A stretch of DNA of 64,000 bases from Pseudomonas sp. MWU16-30317 (GCF_020515695.1 NZ_JAIWJA010000005.1:434001-498000), one strand, 5' to 3'; shown: positions 16,438 to 26,350, numbered from the stretch's first letter. Notes: a model not told the origin generated them from the letters alone. A program made the numbers and translations.

Positions 16438-18426
16438 ATGAATAGACTCAGCGCGTCGCTCCTCGCGCTTCCACGCCGGGCAAAGCGTATTCTGCAGGTA
16501 TGTGCGGATATCGTTCTGGTCTGCGTCGCGCTTTGGATGTCATTTCTTGTCCGTCTGGGGATCGAGCAGCCGCTGCAGCCTTTGCTCAATCATCCATGGC
16601 TTTTCATTGCTGCGCCTGCCATCGCTATTCCTCTTTTCGTACGTTTTGGTATGTACCGTGCGGTCATGCGGTATTTCGGCAACGATGCACTCGTGGCTAT
16701 TGTCAAAGCGGTCAGCCTTTCTTCCCTGATTCTGGCGCTCGTGGTCTTCTGGTACAGCAACCACACGTCCATGGTCCCACGGTCGATCATCTTCAACTAT
16801 TGGTGGTTGAGTATGGTAATTGTCGGTGGGCTGCGTCTGGCTATGCGTCAGTACTTCATGGGGGATTGGTTTAACGCATTTCATCGAGCACCTTCCTCTG
16901 AGCGTGAAAATGGGGTCAAGGTCGCTATTTACGGCGCGGGGGGCGCCGGCAATCAGTTGCTCGCTGCTTTGCGGATGGGCCGCCATATGCGGCCAGTAGC
17001 GTTCATCGATGACGATACCAACATTGCTGATCGAGTTATTTCAGGGTTGCAGGTGTTCAATCCGAGACACATCCAGCGGATGATCGATCTGACGGGTGCG
17101 CAGGAAATCCTGCTAGCGCTGCCCGCTACCAGCCGCTCCCGCCGCCGCGAAATCCTCAGCTACCTCGAGGGCTTCCCCTTGCATGTGCGTAGCGTGCCGA
17201 ACTTCGCCGCGCTGGCCAGTGGACAAGTCAAGGTCAGTGACATTCAGGAAGTCGATATCGCTGACTTGCTCGGTCGCGATGCAGTCCCCGCTCAGGCAGA
17301 TCTTTTGGCCCAGTGTGTAACCGACAAATGTGTCCTAGTGACAGGGGCAGGGGGCTCGATCGGGTCCGAGCTATGCCGTCAGATTTTGGCGCTACAGCCG
17401 TCGGTGATGATCATGCTCGACCATAGCGAATTCAACCTGTACACCATCAGCTCCGAGCTAGAAGCACGCGTTCAACGCAAGGGCTGGACCACTAAAATGC
17501 TGCCTACCTTAGGTACGGTCAGAGATCAGGCCAAGCTCTTCGATGTCATGAGGAGTTGGACGGTAGAGACGGTCTACCACGCTGCCGCGTACAAGCACGT
17601 GCCGATGGTCGAGCACAATATTGCCGAAGGCGTGCGCAATAATATCATCGGTACGGTCAACACTGCCCAGGCCGCTTTGCGTGCTGGTGTCGAGAATTTC
17701 GTCTTGATCTCCACCGACAAGGCGGTGCGGCCGACCAACGTCATGGGTAGCACCAAGAGGATTTCGGAGCTGGTGTTGCAAGCCCTGAGTCGCGAGGTGG
17801 CGCCGGTATTGTTTGGAGATCACGCTAACGTATCGCGCGTGAATAAAACCCGATTTACCATGGTCCGCTTCGGTAATGTGCTGGGATCTTCAGGGTCGGT
17901 TATTCCGTTATTCCATTCCCAGATTCGCAGTGGTGGTCCGTTGACGGTGACCCATCCGCAGATCACGCGTTACTTCATGACAATACCAGAAGCGGCTCAG
18001 TTGGTAATTCAGGCGGGCTCCATGGGAGCAGGCGGGGATGTTTTTGTTCTGGATATGGGCGAGCCGGTGCGTATTGCCGAGTTAGCGGAAAAGATGATTC
18101 ATCTATCGGGGTTAAGTGTGCGATCCGAGCGTAACCCCCAAGGCGACATCGAAATCGAGTTCAGCGGGCTTCGTCCCGGAGAAAAACTCTTCGAGGAGCT
18201 GCTAATCGGCGATAACGTTGAGGGTACCGGGCACCCGATGATCATGTGTGCGAGTGAAGATTTTTTACCTTGGGATACCCTCAAGTCGCGGTTGAGCGGA
18301 TTGCTCACTGCATTGGAAGCCGATGATTATGATCAGGTGCGGCAGGTCCTGTGCGATACGGTGAGCGGCTATGTGCCTCAGGGTGAAATTGTCGATTGGT
18401 TCCATTTACAACGTCATTCGCAATGA
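16438..18426 (+). CDS. wbpM: UDP-HexNAc C6 dehydratase / C5 epimerase family protein WbpM
   Basis: A 662-residue membrane-anchored nucleotide-sugar 4,6-dehydratase, close to the usual WbpM length. The N-terminal part has about four membrane segments, then an inner NAD-binding region (YGAGGAGNQLLAAL), then the catalytic SDR domain with VTGAGGSIGSELCRQ, YKHVPMVEHN, STDKAVRPTNVMGSTKR and the signature RPGEKLFEELL. The NVMGSTKR segment has methionine where SDRs usually have the catalytic tyrosine, as known for this family. The ATG at 16438 gives MNRLSASLLALPRRAKR, which aligns with known WbpM starts; an upstream start at 16369 would add 23 unusual residues. It ends the intact O-antigen cluster. 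Confidence 0.93.
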   Translation: MNRLSASLLALPRRAKRILQVCADIVLVCVALWMSFLVRLGIEQPLQPLLNHPWLFIAAPAIAIPLFVRFGMYRAVMRYFGNDALVAIVKAVSLSSLILALVVFWYSNHTSMVPRSIIFNYWWLSMVIVGGLRLAMRQYFMGDWFNAFHRAPSSERENGVKVAIYGAGGAGNQLLAALRMGRHMRPVAFIDDDTNIADRVISGLQVFNPRHIQRMIDLTGAQEILLALPATSRSRRREILSYLEGFPLHVRSVPNFAALASGQVKVSDIQEVDIADLLGRDAVPAQADLLAQCVTDKCVLVTGAGGSIGSELCRQILALQPSVMIMLDHSEFNLYTISSELEARVQRKGWTTKMLPTLGTVRDQAKLFDVMRSWTVETVYHAAAYKHVPMVEHNIAEGVRNNIIGTVNTAQAALRAGVENFVLISTDKAVRPTNVMGSTKRISELVLQALSREVAPVLFGDHANVSRVNKTRFTMVRFGNVLGSSGSVIPLFHSQIRSGGPLTVTHPQITRYFMTIPEAAQLVIQAGSMGAGGDVFVLDMGEPVRIAELAEKMIHLSGLSVRSERNPQGDIEIEFSGLRPGEKLFEELLIGDNVEGTGHPMIMCASEDFLPWDTLKSRLSGLLTALEADDYDQVRQVLCDTVSGYVPQGEIVDWFHLQRHSQ

Positions 18427-18614
18427 TGCTACCCAGTGGGGGTAGGTGGGAATTTGTCGGATGCCTAACGTTACCTTCATCTCATCCGTCCGGTAAAACC
18501 AGCAGGTGGCTGAACAGCGTTGAGTATAGCCCCATGCCGGGAAGAAACCCGGCCCTGAACGCTATAGTGCCTCATCCGAGCAAGTCTACTCCTGTTAAGA
18601 CGCGGCGTTTTAAC

Positions 18615-18833
18615 TTACTCAAGAATCTGAGGAATCAGCTCCTTTGCGAAATATCGCGATCCAGCTGGAGTGAGATGTACTATGTCGTACTGGTACGGCA
18701 TATCATCTGCATTTGCCATAGGGCATGACCCACTAGGGCATATGGTGTGGAATCTTGAAATGTATCGGGCAGCAGTAGTCGCTACCGCCGCAGACACGGC
18801 CAGTTCCGAGTTTTGAATCGTGGCCAGACCAGA
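18615..18833 (-). pseudogene. C-terminal stump of an O-antigen O-acetyltransferase (SGNH domain)
   Basis: About 72 residues open up to a stop at 18834. The segment ARYISRFHTICPSGSCPM followed by YQYDIVHLTPAGSRYFAK resembles the end of the SGNH domain of OafA/YrhL-type acyltransferases; DIVH supplies the Asp and His of the catalytic DxxH. The serine block and the whole membrane acyltransferase-3 domain are absent, and the open frame ends where the IS66 remnant begins. It is convergent with wbpM. It reads as an O-antigen acetylase destroyed by transposon-mediated deletion. Confidence 0.65.
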
Positions 18834-18847
18834 TCACGTCCTGAAGA

Positions 18848-20117
18848 CTAACGCTCCAGCCGGCTCCAGTTGCTCGCCAGATAATTAATCGCCTTTCCCA
18901 GCACGCTTTGCGGCGTCACTTGGGACTGAGTTTTATCGAGCCAGCATTTCAACTGAGCCAAGATCGGCAGACTTTTTTCCTGACGACCGATAAATCGCTG
19001 ATCGTCGCTGCCATCCTTGAGCTCACGTTCGATCCCGTACAGTTTACTGATCATCATCAGCGCGATATCGGCATGCCCGGTCTTGCCCTTGGGGTGCACT
19101 TTGTGTGCTTCGACAAATTTGCGCCGGGCACGGGCCATACACGTCAGGCGCTCTACGCCCGGTTGCAACGCCAGCGCGTTATAGCCCGCATAATCGTTGG
19201 TCATCACATAGCCGCGATAACTTTCCAGCAGCCGTAGTGGCACGTCCTGCGCGCGGCTGGAAGTGTAGTCAAACAATACGACTTTACGGCCGGGCGGCCC
19301 GCTCACCTGTACCCACATCCAGGATTGGCTGGTCGGGTCTCGATCTGGTTCTTTAAGTAACTGAACGCGGGTTTCATCACAGTGGATGACCGGGCTTTCC
19401 AGCAACCGGTCGCGCATCAGATTTAACAGCGGCTGCAAATGCTCGCCGCACTGGATAATCCGCCGGGCCATTGTTTGATGCGGGATTTCTATGCCATGTC
19501 GGCTTAGCACCGTTTCAAAACGATGCAGGCAAGCCGTCGACATACTTGGTGGTCAGCAGCATGGCCAACACGCTCGGGCTGGCCGTGCTCTTTTCGATCA
19601 ACTGCGCAGGTTTGTCGGCTGTGATCGGCGCCGATTCACAACCACGGCGGCCGTAGACTTTGCGGATGTGTTTGATTACGCGGATTTGCATCGGCACGAT
19701 ATTCAGCTGCTCGCTGGTTTCTTCGCTGATGACGTGTTTGCGGCAACCGTAGGCACAGGTCAGTTCGTGGTCGGGCAGCTCGTGGATGACTTCAATGCGC
19801 GGCAGGTCAGCCGACAATGGCTTGCGCTTGCCACGGCGTGGCGCCGGGGCAACAATTTCCTCGTCAGCGTCGCCGACCGGAAGCATAGGCTCGCTTTCGG
19901 GCTCATTGAACAGCGCCTGTTGCGGGGTGTTGGGCTTTAGAGTCTGTTCAAATTTTGCGGCCAAAGATACGGTCACGCACAACTTGATCTGTTCTTTCAG
20001 ATCGACGATGTGAGTCTCGTATGCTTGTGCGGTTACGTCCTGACGACTGAATGCCTCAAGCAACATTTTCTTGAGCAGAACAGGGTCATCAGGAAGGTCT
20101 TCGGGCAAGGGTCGCAT
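18848..20117 (-). pseudogene. tnpC: IS66-family transposase TnpC, frameshifted and truncated
   Basis: The N-terminal 200 residues (from 20117) read MRPLPEDLPDDPVLLKK, with the zinc-finger-like region containing CAYGCRKHVI and the IS66 stretch KYVDGLP. At about 19529 the frame shifts (two bases appear lost), and the protein continues as LHRFETVLSRHG, HCDETRVQLLKEPDRDP, AGYNALALQPGVERLTCMA to INYLASNWSRLER. It then stops at 18848, losing roughly the last 75 residues with the usual NAAERAIRP motif. It cannot make an active enzyme. The truncated end abuts the acetyltransferase stump, which marks a deletion joint. Confidence 0.88.
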
Positions 20118-20134
20118 ACCCTGGATTATACCCG

Positions 20135-20480
20135 TCAGGCAACCAATCTTGGAGTCAAAACCTTGTGCGGACGGTTACGCCACAGATCAAATCCGTCCAA
20201 TAACCAGTTCAACTCCTCCACCGTTAGAACGATGGCGTCGGGCGAGGTTTGGAAGCGCTCGGACTTGAGGCGCTTGAGCCATAGACAAAAGCCGTAGCGC
20301 TCCCAACAAAGGATTTTCACTCGGTTACGGTTGCGATTTAGAAATACGAAAATCCACGGGATCGAAGACAGCGGCCTTTATATCCAGCTCGACCAGAGTG
20401 GCCAATCCGTCGATTGATTTTCGAAAGTCGACAGGCTTGGGGTACAGGTACACTTTCTCGACTTTTGCACCGGGTCGCAT
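20135..20480 (-). pseudogene. tnpB: IS66-family accessory protein TnpB, frameshifted
   Basis: Reading from the ATG at 20480 gives MRPGAKVEKVYLYPKPVDFR followed by KSIDGLATLVELDIK, the standard TnpB start; near 20340-20360 the frame shifts and the remainder continues as KILCWERYGFCLWLKRLKSE to the end at 20135. About 115 residues in total, the normal TnpB size. It precedes tnpC by 17 bases as in intact IS66 elements. The tnpA gene expected just upstream (higher coordinates) is missing. Confidence 0.85.
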
Positions 20481-20544
20481 CGTGGCGAAGGCTCAAGAAT
20501 GAAATCGGGAGCACAGCATCAGCTGTCAGCTATTCACTTGCATG

Positions 20545-20935
20545 TGGGGTTCATGGAGCGGATACGAATTTACGACGTGCGGTATTGAAAGAACCGGATC
20601 GAGACCCGACCAGTCAATCATGGATGTGGGTGCAAGCCAGCGGGTCTCTGGGCCGAAAAGTAGTGTTATTCGACTACACCTGCAGCCGTGCGCAAGACGT
20701 ACCGTTACGTCTGCTGGAAAGTTATCGCGGGTATGTCATGACCGAGACGACGGCGGTTACAATGCGTTGGCGCTGCTACCCGGTGTGGAGCGTCTAGCGT
20801 GCATGGCGGATGCGCGGCGCAAGTTTGTGGACGCAAAGAAAGTGCAACCCACGGGCAAGACGGGGCGTGCTGATATCGCGCTGACTTATGATCAATAAGT
20901 TGTACAGCATTGAGCTTGAGCTGAAAGACGGCAGC
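20545..20935 (+). pseudogene. second IS66 tnpC fragment, opposite orientation, interrupted by the IS256-family element
   Basis: Three successive frames of the plus strand match the middle of TnpC: LKEPDRDPTSQSWMWVQASG to LLESYRGYVM, then NALALLPGVERLACMADARR to GRADIAL, then INKLYSIELELKDGS. The same protein region is encoded on the minus strand at about 18990-19380 with many differences, so this is a diverged second copy rather than a recent duplicate. It breaks off at ELKDGS exactly where the IS256-type end begins. The start of homology near 20545 is approximate. Confidence 0.8.
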
Positions 20936-22318
20936 GGGGGTGTCAGAAATTTTGTGTTCGGGCATAACATGAGGAAGGAGTTGCATGTATGCCAACCAAA
21001 AAGAAACCCGAGTTACGGAAACTACCGAAAATCCCGAAAGAGCTGCTCGAACAGTTCATCCGATGGGATGATGACCGCTGACGCCATCGAAGACGCCTCT
21101 GCAGCGTTCAAGAAGGCCTCGATTGAGCGGGCCCTGAGTGCCGAGCTCGGCCATCACCTGGGCTATCCGCCGGGCGCGCAGCGCCCAGAGGATGAGACCA
21201 GCCAGCGCAATGGTAAAAGCGGCAAGACGGTTCTGACTGGGGACGGTCCTATCCGGCTGGATATCCCACGGGATCGGGATGGCAGCTTCTCGCCCATCCT
21301 GATCCCAAAACACGAGCGCCGTTACACCGGTTTTGATGACAAGATCATCGCCATGTATGCCCTTGGAATGACGGTCAGAGAGATCCGAGCGTTTCTCTCC
21401 GAGCAATACAGCACGGACGTTTCGCCCGATTTCATCAGTTCGGTAACCGACGAAGTCATGGCTGAAATCGGAACTTGGCAACAGCGGCCTTTGGAGCCGA
21501 TGTATCCGGTGATTCTCTTTGATGCCCTGCGAGTCAAAATCTGCGAAGAAGGGCTGGTTCGCAATTAAGCGATCTACTGGCTTTGGGTGTTTTGCCGGAC
21601 GGAACACGCTACATCCTCGGCATCTGGATCGAGAACACCGAGGGCACCAAGTTCTGGATGAAGGTTTTCAACGACCTCAGAACGCGCGGCGTCGAAGATG
21701 TTTTGATTGCTGTGACCGATGGCCTCAAGGGCGTGCCAGAAGCCCTTGGCGCCGTGTTCCCAGACACGACACTGCAGACGTGCATTGTGCATCTGATCCG
21801 CAACAGCCTTGATTACGCGGCCTGGGACAAGCATCGTGGACTGGCCAAGGCGCTCAACCCGATCTACCAGGCGGTCACCGCCGAAGCGGCTGAGTAGGAG
21901 CTGGATACGTTTGAAAACGGGCCTTGGGGCAAGCAGTATCCTACGGTAGTGGCTGCCTGGCGGCGCGCTTGGGATCGGGTGATCCTATTTTTCGTCTTCC
22001 CGCCGGCGATCCGAAAAGTGCTCTACACGAGCAACGCCATCGAGAGCATCAACGCTCAGTTGCGAAAGATCATCAAGACCCGCGGCCACTTCCCGACCGA
22101 CGATGCAGCAACCAAACTGATCTGGCTTGGGCTGCGCAATATTACCGCAAACAGGGGCTTCGCGGCCCATGACTGGAAAAGTGCGATGAATCAATTTGCG
22201 ATTCTATACGGAGATCGATTTACTAGGCCGACCTAGTAAAAGCACGGTCTGTCTGGCGGCAGGCCGTTAACGGCCCGCAAACAAAAAAACTGACAGTCCC
22301 AAAAAAACTGACAGTCCC
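20936..22318. mobile_element. decayed IS256-family insertion sequence
   Basis: The left end starts GGGGGTGTCAGAAATTTTGT at 20936 and its complement is recognisable, imperfectly, at the right in GCCCGCAAACAAAAAAACTG near 22274. The right end is odd: the block AAAAAAACTGACAGTCCC occurs twice in tandem at about 22284-22318. The element lies inside an IS66 fragment on the left, but IS66 sequence does not resume on the right and no target duplication is visible, so the right flank has been deleted or rearranged. The inner transposase gene is broken. Confidence 0.75.
20989..22236 (+). pseudogene. IS256-family (Mutator-type) transposase, three inactivating lesions
   Basis: The ATG at 20989, after a GAGGAAGGAG ribosome site, starts MPTKKKPELRKLPKIPKELL. 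About 2 bases are lost near 21061, after which the frame reads GMMTADAIEDASAAFKKAS to CEEGLVRN; a second frameshift at about 21567 leads to VLPDGTRYILGIWIENTEGT; an in-frame TAG at 21894 follows TAEAAE; the last part, including TSNAIESINAQLRKIIKTRG, is the conserved C-terminus. The DDE-type core is recognisable (ILFDALRVK, IAVTDGLKGVPEAL), so it was once a full transposase. Confidence 0.9.
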
Positions 22319-22374
22319 CCGTATTTACGTGGCCCAATTCGGAGGAAGGTTCAGCCCAATCTGGCCCAGCAGAT

Positions 22375-22701
22375 TCAATCCACCACCTCAACCCTCATCC
22401 CCAACAACCCCGCCCCCAAACACTTCCCATGCGCATCCAGGGCCAACGCCCTGGTCACACCTCCCTTCAAAATCCCCGGCAGCACAAAATTCAGCGCTCC
22501 CAACCCCGGCAGCTCATACCGTCTCACCACCGACCCTTGCGGCAGCAGCTCAGCAAAAAACGCCCCAACGCGCTCCGCGGTCACCTGCGCACACAACACC
22601 TCATAATCCTCAAGCCGATAAGCAATCAGCGAAATATTCGAGGTATCGCCCTTGTCCCCCGTGCGCGAGTGCGCCAATGTCCTGAGCATTACGGTAGCCA
22701 T
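22375..22701 (-). CDS. AtuA-associated small protein
   Basis: A 108-residue protein that begins MATVMLRTLAHSRTGDKGDT followed by SNISLIAY, the typical start of the small partner found next to, or fused to, AtuA-family proteins. The ATG at 22701 overlaps the TGA of the upstream gene (TGATG) and GGAGG lies seven bases before it, so the two are coupled. The biochemical role of this family is unclear; partners take part in catabolism of acyclic terpenoids or of unknown acids. The end at 22375 is about 55 bases from the IS256 wreck. Confidence 0.85.
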   Translation of the reverse strand: MATVMLRTLAHSRTGDKGDTSNISLIAYRLEDYEVLCAQVTAERVGAFFAELLPQGSVVRRYELPGLGALNFVLPGILKGGVTRALALDAHGKCLGAGLLGMRVEVVD

Positions 22702-24050
22702 CACACATCCTCCAGATGAACACGCGCCGCCACCCGGCCGCGATCAACCAGCAGCGACGCCACTGCCACCACCTGCCGTACGCTCTTGGTCGCGCCGCCG
22801 CCGCCCGCCGGGCCGTTGGTGTAGAGCGTTTCCACTTCAATGCCAATCTTCACTGCGGTGGCTTTGTCCGTACACCGTGCCGAAACGCGCAGCCGTACTT
22901 CCCAAGGCTCGACACCCGCGAGATTGCCGATAACTGCTCCATGCAGGGAGTCGACGCCCATCAAGTCGGCCCGTACCTCCTCGCACTCCACGGCCATCAG
23001 CCGCAGCCGTTCCAGCACCACGGCGCGGGCGAGCTCGGCGCGGGCGAGGGCGCCTGGCCCGCCGTAGGAGATTTGCCCTTCGCCGATCCAACCATCCAAA
23101 TAGCCCACCGATACCTTCAGTTGCGGCGGCCGCAAACGTCCGGTCGCACCACTGACGGCCACCCGGTCCGGCCCCACCTGCGCGAAGCGCACCTCACTGA
23201 AGTCCGCCGTTACGTCCGGGGTCAAATACGCCGCTGGGTCGTGCACCTCATACAGCAACTGTTCGCTGCAAGTCGCGGGGGTGACGCAACCGCCGCTGCC
23301 CTCGACCTTGGTAATCACCACACTGCCATCGCTGCCCACCTCGGCAAGCGGAAAGCCCAGGCGCGCAAGGCCCTCGACGTCCTTGAGCCCAGGGTCGGCG
23401 AAATAGCCGCCAGTGATCTGTCCGGCGCACTCGAGCAGATGTCCCACCAGGGTCGCGCGCCCCAGCAACGGCCAGTCGTCCAGCGCCCAGCCAAATTCGA
23501 ATACCTGCGGCGCGACGAACAACGAGGGGTCGGCCACACGACCGGTGATGATCACATCGGCGTCGGCCTGCAGCGCTTCGACCATCCCTTCGACGCCCAT
23601 GTAAGCATTGGCGGAGATGACTCGATCGCCCATCTGCTCCAGAGTCACCTGATTATCCAGACGCGACCCCGTTGCCAGTAAAGCGAGCACATCATCGCCC
23701 GTGACCGCAGCGATCTTGAGATGCTCACCGCCCAGTTCCCACGCAATGCGCCGCACCAGCCGCGCCGCCGCCACCGGGTTTGCCGCGCCCATATTGGTGA
23801 TGACCCGCAAACGCCGTTTACCGCGAGCGCTCAGTACATAGGGCAGGATTCGCCGCATGCGTTCTTCCAGCAACGGGTCGAAGCCCGACTCGGGGTCGGC
23901 CAGGCGTGCCTGTTGCGCCAGGGCGATGGTGCGCTCGGCCAGACACTCGAATACCAGGTAATCCAGCTCGCCCTTGGCGGCCAGCTCCACAGCTGGCTCG
24001 ATGCGGTCGCCGGAATAGCCGGCGCCGGAGCCGATGCGTAACACTTTCAT
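22701..24050 (-). CDS. AtuA family protein (DUF1446)
   Basis: A 449-residue protein with the family start VLRIGSGAGYSGDRIEPAVE and the conserved VITNMGAANPVAAARLV, VITGRVADPSLFVAPQVFEF and VEGSGGCVTPATC stretches. The founder AtuA belongs to the citronellol/geraniol pathway of Pseudomonas, but most family members lie in other catabolic operons and the reaction is not known. It starts directly after the transporter stop (TGA then ATG) and overlaps the small AtuA-associated gene. No other atu genes are nearby, so the substrate is more likely an organic acid taken up by the adjacent transporter. Confidence 0.85.
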   Translation of the reverse strand: MKVLRIGSGAGYSGDRIEPAVELAAKGELDYLVFECLAERTIALAQQARLADPESGFDPLLEERMRRILPYVLSARGKRRLRVITNMGAANPVAAARLVRRIAWELGGEHLKIAAVTGDDVLALLATGSRLDNQVTLEQMGDRVISANAYMGVEGMVEALQADADVIITGRVADPSLFVAPQVFEFGWALDDWPLLGRATLVGHLLECAGQITGGYFADPGLKDVEGLARLGFPLAEVGSDGSVVITKVEGSGGCVTPATCSEQLLYEVHDPAAYLTPDVTADFSEVRFAQVGPDRVAVSGATGRLRPPQLKVSVGYLDGWIGEGQISYGGPGALARAELARAVVLERLRLMAVECEEVRADLMGVDSLHGAVIGNLAGVEPWEVRLRVSARCTDKATAVKIGIEVETLYTNGPAGGGGATKSVRQVVAVASLLVDRGRVAARVHLEDV

Positions 24051-25346
24051 TCAAAACACTCCCAGCAGCAGGGCGGTGAAGGTCATCAACACCGAGGCGG
24101 CGAACAGAAAGGGGATGGTGAAGCGCTGGTGGTCGGCCAGTTCGACTTTGCACAGGCCCACCAACAGGAAGGTCGCCGGGGTCAGCGGGCTGACCGGGAA
24201 GCCTGTGGTGTGCACGCCCAGCAGTGAGGCCTGGGCGACCTGCAACGGGTCGACGCCCAGCGAGCGGCCGACTTCGGCGATCACCGGCATGACGCCGAAG
24301 TAGTAGGAGTCCGGGTCGAACAGCAGGCTCAGCGGCATGGACAAAAAGCCGACCACCGCCGGGATGAGCTTGCCATGGCCAGCGGGGATGCCCGCGACCG
24401 CGACTTCGGCCATGGCCTTGAGCATGCCAGAACCTTGCATGATGCCGGTGAACACCCCGGCAGCAAGGAGGATGCTGGCCATGGTCAAGGCGGTTTTTGC
24501 ATGGGCGTCGATACGGGCACGCTGGGCGTCGACGTTGGGGTAGTTGACGCACAGCGCGACCACGGTGCCGAGCATGAACATCACCACGGGGTCGATCCAG
24601 CCGGCGATCATTACCGCCATCACCACCACCGTCAGCAACAGGTTCGGCAGGAACAGCCGCGGCCGACGCAGGGCTTCGTCATCGACGCCGAGCACGCGTT
24701 TGGGCGTCGACTCACTGCCCAGACTGCCAGCGCCCAGGCCCAGGCGGCGTTCTTCGCGCAGGCCCAGGCCCCATGCGCAGGCAAACACGAATGCCAGGCC
24801 CACCAGTTGCACGATGATCAGCGGCTGAAATAACTGGCTGACAGGCACATGCAAGGCGGCGGATGAGCGCAGCACCGGGCCGGTCCACGGCAGAAAATTG
24901 ACCCCGGCGGCCATCGCAGCCACGCAGGCGAGGATCCGCCGATCCATGCCCAGGCGGGTGTACAGCGGCAGCATGGCTGGCACGGTGACCAGGAAGGTCA
25001 CCGCGCCCGAACCGTCCAGATGCACCAGCAAGGCCAGTAGTGCGGTGCCGAAAACGATGCGCGTGGGGCGGGTGCCGACGGTGCGCAGGATGCGGTCGAT
25101 GATCGGGTCGAGCATGCCGGCGTCGGTCATCACGCCGAAGTAGAGGATGGCGAAGACGAACATGCCCACCACCGGGGCGACGTTCTTGATGCCGGCGATG
25201 ATGAAGGTGCTGGTCTGCAGCCCGAATCCGCCAATCAAGGCGGCGACGATGGGCAAGGCGATCAGGGCGACGAGAGGCGAAAGGCGTTTGCTCATGACAC
25301 TCACGAGCAGGCACAGAATGGTGATGACACCGAGTATTGCGAGCAT
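24051..25346 (-). CDS. CitMHS-family (citrate-proton symporter type) transporter
   Basis: A 431-residue inner-membrane protein of about twelve hydrophobic segments. LAILGVITILCLLVSVMSKR at the start, GSGAVTFLVTVPAMLPLY, and FDPDSYYFGVMPVIAEVG in the second half match the CitMHS family, whose members carry citrate as a metal complex or other carboxylates with protons. The ATG at 25346 is preceded by GGAGAG six bases upstream. First gene of a three-gene operon with the AtuA pair and divergent from a LysR regulator, so the operon is probably induced by the transported acid. Confidence 0.88.
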   Translation of the reverse strand: MLAILGVITILCLLVSVMSKRLSPLVALIALPIVAALIGGFGLQTSTFIIAGIKNVAPVVGMFVFAILYFGVMTDAGMLDPIIDRILRTVGTRPTRIVFGTALLALLVHLDGSGAVTFLVTVPAMLPLYTRLGMDRRILACVAAMAAGVNFLPWTGPVLRSSAALHVPVSQLFQPLIIVQLVGLAFVFACAWGLGLREERRLGLGAGSLGSESTPKRVLGVDDEALRRPRLFLPNLLLTVVVMAVMIAGWIDPVVMFMLGTVVALCVNYPNVDAQRARIDAHAKTALTMASILLAAGVFTGIMQGSGMLKAMAEVAVAGIPAGHGKLIPAVVGFLSMPLSLLFDPDSYYFGVMPVIAEVGRSLGVDPLQVAQASLLGVHTTGFPVSPLTPATFLLVGLCKVELADHQRFTIPFLFAASVLMTFTALLLGVF

Positions 25347-25471
25347 AGCGGCTCTCCGCGTAGCCACGCCGGCATGGGCGTAGCGAGTTTTGTTGTTGTT
25401 TGGTGAGTATCGAAAGATGCGGCGCTCGGTGTAAATTGAAATATACCTGTGGTCACGTTCGGGAAAACAAA

Positions 25472-26350
25472 ATGAAGAACGCCCTTCAGCACATCCGTGC
25501 CTTTATCGCCGTGGCCCATGCTGGCAACTTTGCCAAGGCCGCCACCCAGCTGCACCTGTCGCCTTCGGCCCTGACCGTGCAGGTGCAGCAGTTGGAAACC
25601 TGGTTGGGCATCACCTTGCTCGATCGTGGCCCGCGGCACCTGGCGCTGACGCCCGCCGGGCGACAGAATCTGGCCCCCATGGAAAAACTGCTGATGGACC
25701 TCGACAATATTGTCGAGCAAAGCCACGACCTGGCAGGCTTGCGCCGTGGAGTCGTGGAACTGGCCGCGTTACCGTCGTTGTGTTCGGGGGTGTTGCCCAG
25801 GGTGATGGGTGAGTTTCAGCAGCAGTATCCAGGTGTGGAAATACGCCTGCGTGATGTGGTGGCGCACCGTATCGACGACTTGGTGCGCAACGGTGACGTG
25901 GAGTTCGGCCTTGGAGGGCGGGGCAAGGGTGGCGGTCTGGACTTTCGATTCTTGCTCATGGACCGGTTGTGCGTGTGTGTTCGCGATGATCACCCATTGG
26001 CGCGCAGGCAGCCGCTGACGCTGGCCGATCTGAGCGGCCAGCCGATGATCCTGACCGGCCGCGACAGCAGCGTGCGTGAGCAGGTCGAACGCGTATTCGC
26101 CGACCACGGCTTGCGGCTGATCGCCCGTGCCGAGGCCAATTATATGTCTACGGTGCTGGCCTTGGTGCAGCAGGGGCAGGGCATCAGTCTGCTGCCGGAA
26201 TCGGCGGCGCAAGGGCAGGTCGGGGTGTCGTGTCGGGTGATCGACGGGCCGCACATGAACCGCGAGATTGGCCTGATCACTCGCGCGGAGCAGGGCCTGA
26301 GCCCGGCGGCATCAGCCTTCGTAAAACACTTCGAGGGGCGGGTGCAATGA
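25472..26350 (+). CDS. LysR-family regulator, probably of the divergent AtuA/transporter operon
   Basis: A 292-residue regulator. The winged-helix DNA-binding domain covers residues 1-60 (LQHIRAFIAVAHAGNFAKAA, LTVQVQQLETWLGITLLDRG), followed by a substrate-binding domain from about residue 90. The ATG at 25472 gives the canonical LysR start. The 125-base gap to the divergent transporter gene should hold its operator. LysR proteins in this arrangement usually activate the neighbouring catabolic operon in response to its substrate. Confidence 0.88.
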   Translation: MKNALQHIRAFIAVAHAGNFAKAATQLHLSPSALTVQVQQLETWLGITLLDRGPRHLALTPAGRQNLAPMEKLLMDLDNIVEQSHDLAGLRRGVVELAALPSLCSGVLPRVMGEFQQQYPGVEIRLRDVVAHRIDDLVRNGDVEFGLGGRGKGGGLDFRFLLMDRLCVCVRDDHPLARRQPLTLADLSGQPMILTGRDSSVREQVERVFADHGLRLIARAEANYMSTVLALVQQGQGISLLPESAAQGQVGVSCRVIDGPHMNREIGLITRAEQGLSPAASAFVKHFEGRVQ

